Part shown: one piece after another, positions 59,349 to 64,000 of the stretch | How the letters are laid out: the number at the start of each line of letters is the position of its first letter | Position numbering within the stretch: the stretch's first letter is position 1 | Assembly: GCF_005771675.1 (NCBI RefSeq) | Contig: NZ_VAJM01000022.1 | Span: 1 to 64,000 of the forward strand | Source of the DNA: Hymenobacter jeollabukensis | GTDB taxonomy: Bacteria; Bacteroidota; Bacteroidia; Cytophagales; Hymenobacteraceae | DNA: 64,000 nt | Direction of reading: 5' to 3' | The notes under the pieces: generated by a model | What the model was told of the DNA's origin: nothing | Database searches by the model: none | The model's input: only the letters and a program-made list of their open reading frames with translations | Made by a program: the position numbers and the translations under genes

Positions 59349-60098
59349 CTACCGCAACCCGTAGCGGATGGCGTTGTGCAGGCTGGTAACCGCCGCTTCG
59401 GCCGTTTCGTGGATCTTCACAAACTGCTTGTACTGGGCCGCACTGGCGGCCCGGGGGTAGTGCTCGGCCAGTACACTCTCCACGGTGTAGGACCTGTGGA
59501 TGCGGGCTTTGGGCACGTAATCCACCTCGAATGCGGACACGGTGTAGCGAAATTTGCCGTCCTGCACTTCTACCCGCACGTCGTACCAAAGCTGGTATAC
59601 GAAGGTCACCATCAGTACTTCGGCCACCGGCACCTGCTGCCAGGCGCGGCCCAGAAGCAGGCCGGCTTCCTGGTCCTGGGTGCGCAGCACGGCTTTTTCG
59701 CTGGTGAAATTTTGTTTATACCAGTTTTCGGCGCGGCTGTACAGCTCGGCTTTGCTGAGTCCGGGAACCTCTACTTCGCCGGCGTAGCTTACCAGGCCGG
59801 TGCCGGCCTCGCGCGGGAGCGTCAGCGCCGCCGGCAGCCTCTGCACCTGCCGGGCCGGCACATAAAACAGCTTGCGACCAAAGCTGCCCACCGCCCAGCG
59901 TCCCGTCCGCCCGATGAGCTGCAGTTTTTGGGGCATATACACTGTGCTCAGCGGACGTAGCGTATCCGTGGGCGAACGGTAGAGCGAAACGGCAGAAGTG
60001 GATAGCTCATACTCGCCGGGCATCAGCGGGTCGTAAAAGTCTTGAGCAGCCACAGGCAAAGTCCCGCCGACGAGTAGTAACAGACAGAAAAGTCGCAT
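59349..60098 (-). CDS. DUF4468 (TBP-like fold) secreted protein
   Basis: 249 residues from MRLFCLLLLVGGTLPVAAQD, a clear signal peptide. The first half (YELSTSAVSLYRSPTDTLRP) looks SH3-like. The second contains VPGLSKAELYSRAENWYKQN and RVEVQDGKFRYTVSAFEVDY, the DUF4468 signature, common in Bacteroidota envelope proteins. Function unknown. The upstream frame to 60263 is not used. Confidence 0.85.
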   Translation of the reverse strand: MRLFCLLLLVGGTLPVAAQDFYDPLMPGEYELSTSAVSLYRSPTDTLRPLSTVYMPQKLQLIGRTGRWAVGSFGRKLFYVPARQVQRLPAALTLPREAGTGLVSYAGEVEVPGLSKAELYSRAENWYKQNFTSEKAVLRTQDQEAGLLLGRAWQQVPVAEVLMVTFVYQLWYDVRVEVQDGKFRYTVSAFEVDYVPKARIHRSYTVESVLAEHYPRAASAAQYKQFVKIHETAEAAVTSLHNAIRYGLR

Positions 60099-60302
60099 TG
60101 GTGGGGTAAACGGCGCTTGTTTGGGCGAATCCAGCCCTAACTTAACATCCGGGCCGGCTTTTCGTCCTCCCAGGCTTGGCCATAACTGGTCCGGCGCCCC
60201 ATGGACGTTGCGGTCTATCCTTGCCGGCCCGGAGTGCTCGGCAGGGCCGGCATACACCGGCAAACTTCGTTGCCCTATCTTGGGCGCCCAACTATTTCCG
60301 TT

Positions 60303-61139
60303 ATGAAGCTACTGCTCTGGCTTACTTGTTTTCTTGGCCTGACGGGTGGACTGCGGCCGCTTGGCGCCCAGGCTCAGTCCGCCGCCCCACTGGTCATCGG
60401 CGAAACGTTCACCGTGGACTCCAAGGTGCTCGGCGAAACCCGGCGCCTCAACGTGTACCTGCCGGCCGGCTACGCCGAGTCGGCCACGCTGCGCCTGCCG
60501 GTGCTCTACATGCCCGACGGTGGCATGAACGAGGATTTTCTGCACGTGGCGGGGCTGGTGCAGGTCGGCGTCGGCAATGAAACCATGCGGCCGTTCATCC
60601 TCGTCGGCATTGCCAATACCGAGCGGCGGCGCGACATGACGGGCCCCACCGACGTAGCCGAGGACCGCAAAATTGCCCCGCGCGTGGGCGGCTCGGCCGC
60701 GTTCCGGCAGTTCATTCGCACCGAGCTGATGCCCGCCGTGCGCGCCCGCTACCGCACCACCGACGAAACCGCCGTGGTCGGCGAGTCGCTGGCGGGACTG
60801 TTCGTGGTCGAAACGCTGCTGCTGGAGCCCACCCTGTTCAACTCCTACATAGCCATCGACCCCAGCCTGTGGTGGAACAAGCAGCAGCTCTCCCGCGAGG
60901 CCCCGAAGCTGCTACAGGCCCACGCCGCCCAGCTCAAGGGTCGCAGCCTCTACCTCACTATCAGCAGCCATGGCGACGAGCCCACCGCGCGCCGGCTCGT
61001 CGATGCCCTGAACACCATCGGCCAGCCCGCCGGCCTGCGCAGCTACTACGAGCCGCTGCCCACCGAAACCCACGCCACCATCTACCACCCGGCGGCGCTG
61101 CGGGCCTTCCGGCTCCTCTTCAAGCCCAACCCGAAATAA
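60303..61139 (+). CDS. Alpha/beta-hydrolase esterase (IroE/Fes, esterase D-like)
   Basis: 278 residues from MKLLLWLTCFLGLTGGLRPL, signal peptide ending GAQAQ. It has VLYMPDGGMNEDFLH, the nucleophile elbow VVGESLAGLFVVE (Ser in GES-A-G), and the end PTETHATIYHPAALRAFRLL with the catalytic His in ETHATIYHP. This matches the esterase D/putative siderophore-esterase family (PF00756). Periplasmic. No siderophore genes are nearby, so the substrate is open. Confidence 0.88.
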   Translation: MKLLLWLTCFLGLTGGLRPLGAQAQSAAPLVIGETFTVDSKVLGETRRLNVYLPAGYAESATLRLPVLYMPDGGMNEDFLHVAGLVQVGVGNETMRPFILVGIANTERRRDMTGPTDVAEDRKIAPRVGGSAAFRQFIRTELMPAVRARYRTTDETAVVGESLAGLFVVETLLLEPTLFNSYIAIDPSLWWNKQQLSREAPKLLQAHAAQLKGRSLYLTISSHGDEPTARRLVDALNTIGQPAGLRSYYEPLPTETHATIYHPAALRAFRLLFKPNPK

Positions 61140-61174
61140 GTTGCTGGCCCTCGTCTAGTTCCACGCTGCCGGTC

Positions 61175-61483
61175 ATGGCCACCGAATACACGCTCCGCTG
61201 CCAGCACTTCGCCCCCACCGACGCCCTGCGGTTTCTGCGCAGCGGCTTCGTCATGGCCGGCCTGGGCAACGGCGAGGTGCGCCTTGCCCTGTCCGAGCCC
61301 GGCGTCGACAACTGGCGCGTGGCCGGCCGCCCCGACTGGCCCGCTGCCAAGCTCTGGCTTCAGCCCGATGGCTTCTACGTCTGCGACCAACTAAAAGCGC
61401 CCGCCCAATTTGACCGGATTTTGCGCCTGCTACTGGATTACCTGCTGGTCGACAACGAGTCGGTGCAAATCAGCAGCCGCTGA
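61175..61483 (+). CDS. Hypothetical protein, 102 residues
   Basis: Starts MATEYTLRCQHFAPTDALRF 36 bp after the esterase and ends before a strong hairpin. It is a small alpha/beta protein with no signal peptide or membrane helix (ALSEPGVDNWRVAGRPDWPA, then KLWLQPDGFYVCDQLKAPAQ). GC3 bias supports coding. No family recognised. Confidence 0.65.
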   Translation: MATEYTLRCQHFAPTDALRFLRSGFVMAGLGNGEVRLALSEPGVDNWRVAGRPDWPAAKLWLQPDGFYVCDQLKAPAQFDRILRLLLDYLLVDNESVQISSR

Positions 61484-61488
61484 ACGCA

Positions 61489-61527
61489 CCCCGGCCCCGA
61501 CCAGCAGGGAGCCAGTCGGGGCCGGGG
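61489..61527. terminator. Strong 13-bp hairpin between convergent genes
   Basis: CCCCGGCCCCGAC and its complement GTCGGGGCCGGGG with a 13-nt loop. There is no T-run on either side, so termination is inferred from position between 61483 (+) and 61546 (-). Confidence 0.55.
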
Positions 61528-61545
61528 AATGCCTAGTCGCCGGGG

Positions 61546-62265
61546 CTAGTAGTTCGCTTCAGCCGCCGGCAGATCTACCAGGATAAACTGCGCATCCTGC
61601 TCGGCGCGGAAGTGAATGACGTGCTCGTCGGTCATGCGGGCCTGGTCGCCGGGGCCCAGGCGGGTACCGTTGATAAAAATGGCGCCTTCGCGCACGTACA
61701 CGAAGGTGAGGCGAATGGGGAAGGTTTTGAATTCCAATTCTTTGTCGGCGCGCAAGTTGCTCCAATACACCGAGGAGTTGGAGTTGATATAGACCACGTC
61801 CTCCAATACTTTCTGGCCCGACACCAGCGGCACCAGCTCGTTTTTCGAGTCCAGAAAGTCGATATCCTTCTGCTCGTAGCTGGGCGCCAGCCCTTTCTGG
61901 TTTGGAATAAACCACAGCTGGTAAAACTTCAGCGGCTCGTCCTGCTGGTTCATTTCCGAGTGCGCCAGCCCGGTGCCGGCCGTCATGCGCTGCACCTCGC
62001 CCGCTTTGATGGTCGTTTTGTTGCCCATCGTGTCCTCGTGGGTGATTTCGCCCTCCAGCACGATGCTCACGATTTCCATTTCGTGGTGCGGGTGCTGCGG
62101 AAAACCGGATTTGGCGGCCACCGTGTCGTCGTTGAACACCCGCAGCGGCCCGAAGTGCATGTTCTTGGGGTCGTAGTAGCTGGCGAAACTGAACAGGTGG
62201 TAGCTGTTCAGCCAGGCCACGGGCTGGGCGTGAAACCGGTCGTTGGCGGAAATGTAGGAGAGCAT
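61546..62265 (-). CDS. Pirin-family protein
   Basis: 239 residues, bicupin. The N-terminal cupin carries the metal ligands in FPQHPHHEMEIVSIVLEGEI, then THEDTMGN, and MTAGTGLAHSEMNQ follows. YhhW-type pirins of this length have quercetin 2,3-dioxygenase activity in E. coli; the role here is unknown. An independent unit. Confidence 0.92.
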   Translation of the reverse strand: MLSYISANDRFHAQPVAWLNSYHLFSFASYYDPKNMHFGPLRVFNDDTVAAKSGFPQHPHHEMEIVSIVLEGEITHEDTMGNKTTIKAGEVQRMTAGTGLAHSEMNQQDEPLKFYQLWFIPNQKGLAPSYEQKDIDFLDSKNELVPLVSGQKVLEDVVYINSNSSVYWSNLRADKELEFKTFPIRLTFVYVREGAIFINGTRLGPGDQARMTDEHVIHFRAEQDAQFILVDLPAAEANY

Positions 62266-62354
62266 AGTCGTCGGGCGTGAGGTCGTGCTGGCAAAAGAAG
62301 GCCAGAAATGCTGCCCCGCATACGCGCCGGGGCGGCCGAAAGTTAAATCACGGA

Positions 62355-62586
62355 TTCGACGGATTTTTCGGATTGCACGGATTTCGTGGACGATTCTCCG
62401 GCCAGTAGCGACGACTTATCGTCGTCACTCTATTTCAATTAGCCCCGGTTTCGCAGACTTACGCAGCCTCAAAGGGGTACTCACACCGTGGTAAAAAAAA
62501 GTGGTGCCACGGCTTTGAGCCGTGGCACCACTTCGTTCGGACGACAATCGTCCACAGAATCCGGGCAATCCGAAAAATCCGTCGAA
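62355..62586. repeat. 232-bp element with 41-bp inverted ends
   Basis: Left end TTCGACGGATTTTTCGGATT, then GCACGGATTTCGTGGACGATT (62355-62395), is repeated inverted at 62546-62586 with three mismatches. Inside are the covarying hairpin copy 4 and a degenerate hairpin (GTAGCGACGACTTATCGTCG, 62404-62423). No ORF. It fills the spacer between pirin and the XRE-S24 gene. Confidence 0.75.
62499..62533. repeat. Covarying hairpin repeat, copy 4
   Basis: AAGTGGTGCCACGGC, a TTTGA loop, then GCCGTGGCACCACTT: a 15-bp perfect stem. Confidence 0.75.
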
Positions 62587-62613
62587 ACGAAGTTCGGCGT
62601 AGCCAATCCGTGG

Positions 62614-63450
62614 TCAGGCTTTCTTCATCGTCGTCACCTGCTTCTGCAGGTCGAGCACGATGCTGGCCAAGCGGTTCAGCGAAAGGTCGGCAATGGGGAA
62701 GGTGCTGCTAATGTAGCTCTTGGCCTCCCAGATTTCCAGCACGTCCTCCACCTCGATGTCGTAGGGCGAGTACACGGGGTTATCGGAGTGCAGGGTAAGG
62801 GTAGCCGATTCCTGCAGGCGGTTGAACAGGCGCTTGAACACGATGCCCTCCTTCTTGCTCACCACGATGCAGGGCGTGCCGTCCTTCACCTCGGTCCAGT
62901 CGGCCACGTAGCGGCCTACGATGACGGTGCCCGAAGCAATGGGCAGCATGGAGTCGCCGGCAATTTCGAAGGCGCGGAAAGTGCCCGTCTGACCCAGCAT
63001 GGGCAGGCGGAACTTGGGCAGGTCCTCGATGTACTCCTGGTCGGCGTAGCCATTGAGGTAGCCGGCGGCGGCTTTCAGCGGTACCAGCTCGATGTTCTCG
63101 TTCTGGTTTTTGTCGACCGTGATGGCCAGCACGCGCAGGTTTTCGCCCTTGCTGCGCTCGGGGTCGGCCACGGAGGCGCCATCGGTGCCGGCGGCTTCGA
63201 GGGCGGGCGCGTTCTGCAATTGGCGCATCACGGCCGCAGCCTGGCGCTTTTTGCTGAAGTCGGTGGTCACCAGCGCGTCGAGCGAGATGCCGAACAGCCG
63301 GGCCATTTTGACCAGCGTGGTTAGCTTGGGCTCGGCGCGGCCTTCCTCATAGGCCCCGATCAGGGAGCGTTTGATGCTCAGTTTATCAGCCAGTTGCGCT
63401 TGCGTCAAGCTAAGCTCACGGCGCCAGAATTTCAGATTGGTATTGATCAT
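62614..63450 (-). CDS. XRE-family HTH regulator with S24 (LexA-like) peptidase domain
   Basis: 278 residues from MINTNLKFWRRELSLTQAQL. The HTH (about 5-60) contains LTQAQLADKLSIKRSLIGAY. The C-terminal S24 domain has the nucleophile Ser in FEIAGDSMLPIASG and the general-base Lys in GIVFKRLFNRL, so self-cleavage is possible. The end holds a short coiled coil. The protein resembles phage CI-type repressors and also chromosomal Bacteroidota regulators; no phage genes are visible. The AT-rich region upstream has repeated ACTAA motifs that could be its operators. Confidence 0.88.
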   Translation of the reverse strand: MINTNLKFWRRELSLTQAQLADKLSIKRSLIGAYEEGRAEPKLTTLVKMARLFGISLDALVTTDFSKKRQAAAVMRQLQNAPALEAAGTDGASVADPERSKGENLRVLAITVDKNQNENIELVPLKAAAGYLNGYADQEYIEDLPKFRLPMLGQTGTFRAFEIAGDSMLPIASGTVIVGRYVADWTEVKDGTPCIVVSKKEGIVFKRLFNRLQESATLTLHSDNPVYSPYDIEVEDVLEIWEAKSYISSTFPIADLSLNRLASIVLDLQKQVTTMKKA

Positions 63451-63797
63451 GGGGCGGGGTGGCCGGCTAACGTCATTCGCCCTCAACGGCTTGCCGGCTC
63501 GTGAAGGTACTAACGGCTTCCTGGTTTTACTAATTCATTTAGTAGAAAGTTTTTTTCAATGACTAATTTTCTCAACGATTTTTTTCCTGTTGTTAAACCC
63601 CAAGACGCTTTGCGTGCCGACTCGAGCTATATCATCATGTCGCGTATAGTCAAGCCCCTTACATAGAACTTGGCCAGGATTTTGGACTCTATCAATATAA
63701 AACCCTTTTCGTTAGCTGTAACGAATAAGAGAGGTTATATTATTCAATAACTTTGACTACAGAATTCAAATTGCATCTTTCTATATCAAGTACATTC
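63451..63797. promoter_or_regulatory. Divergent AT-rich regulatory region with ACTAA repeats and TAACTTTG element
   Basis: This spacer is much AT-richer than the window. ACTAA occurs at 63509, within the dyad ACTAATTCATTTAGT (63529-63543), and at 63562, candidate sites for the XRE-S24 regulator. TAACTTTG (63748-63755) fits the -7 consensus for the plus-strand gene at 63798. No ORF is supported. Confidence 0.5.
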
Positions 63798-64000
63798 ATG
63801 CTGAAACGTTACTTCGTAACATTCCTTGCTATTGCCAGCGCCAGTAAGTCTAATGCACAAGTAGCAAGCAATCTTTTCCAAGCAGGTCCGGTTATTTCTG
63901 TCACGACCGGTTCTAGCATTAGCGATGCAGCAGCAGGTGACTTCAATCATGATGGCTTACCGGATGTGGCCGTCACGGCACGTGCGCGCAATGTGGTTGA
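63798..64000 (+). CDS. FG-GAP/VCBS repeat secreted protein (3' partial)
   Basis: Only the first ~67 residues are in the window: signal peptide MLKRYFVTFLAIASASKSNA, then SSISDAAAGDFNHDGLPDVA, the calcium-binding FG-GAP/VCBS motif D-N-D-G-D type. Such proteins form beta-propellers at the cell surface and often carry T9SS sorting domains. The gene is clearly lower in GC than the rest of the window, which may indicate recent acquisition. Confidence 0.75.
   Translation, partial: MLKRYFVTFLAIASASKSNAQVASNLFQAGPVISVTTGSSISDAAAGDFNHDGLPDVAVTARARNVV

Overview
The window looks like chromosome from a GC-rich Bacteroidota of the Cytophagales, most like Hymenobacter. The evidence is: type IX secretion sorting domains of both types (type B at the left edge, type A at 11.2 kb and 55.5 kb); -7 promoter motifs of the form TAnnTTTG instead of sigma70 boxes; the transcarbamylase of the N-acylated (acetyl- or succinyl-ornithine) arginine pathway; and Bacteroidota families such as DUF4468, Coa1-like and FtsX-type MacB permeases. 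I see no rRNA, tRNA, CRISPR array, transposase gene or phage module.

Layout. 0-11 kb: end of a T9SS surface protein; a DAC-fold (DisA_N-like) protein; an NtrY/NtrC-type two-component pair; and, divergent from it, a MacA-ATPase-permease exporter preceded by tandem 22-bp repeats and a sigma54-like promoter. 11-14 kb: a secreted 13-repeat YCF48/BNR-like protein. 13.7-30.4 kb: every step of arginine biosynthesis in one locus (argF', carB, carA, argD, argC, argG, an argA-type GNAT on the minus strand; argB, an argE-like deacylase and argH on the plus strand). Two Coa1-like membrane proteins, a DKNYY protein and a VOC protein are interspersed. 30.5-38.1 kb: a TetR regulator behind an operator-rich low-GC region, a cation/proton antiporter, a flavoprotein, a second DAC-fold protein, an aldo/keto reductase and a DUF4112 protein. 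38.4-45 kb: a lipoprotein-SCO-cytochrome c operon, SseB, DUF2062, YihY and a DbpA-type helicase. 45-50 kb: an ABC permease fused to an M1 peptidase, with its ATPase, and a divergent small phosphatase sharing a palindromic operator. 50.4-55.6 kb: a two-gene glycoside hydrolase cluster. 55.9-64 kb: an MtfA-SEC-C peptidase, an M2 (ACE-like) peptidase, DUF4468, an esterase, pirin, an XRE-S24 repressor and the start of an FG-GAP protein.

The most striking non-genic feature is a dense population of short intergenic repeats. At least three related families share ends of the type CGTCAT..(C/G)TGAGC or CGTCATGTCGAGC. Several are full-length inverted-repeat (MITE-like) elements of 110-230 bp with recognisably homologous interiors. 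A separate family of about 33-bp hairpins shows compensatory base changes between copies. Two of these repeats sit in both gaps of the exporter operon, and one supplies the stop codon and C-terminus of a gene.

Functionally the region is mostly housekeeping (arginine, carbamoyl phosphate) with envelope export and surface-protein genes. The most testable new items are the sigma54/enhancer circuit of the exporter, the 350-nt leader of the arginine operon, a candidate small RNA next to tetR, the Gln at the specificity position of ArgF', and the repeat families.
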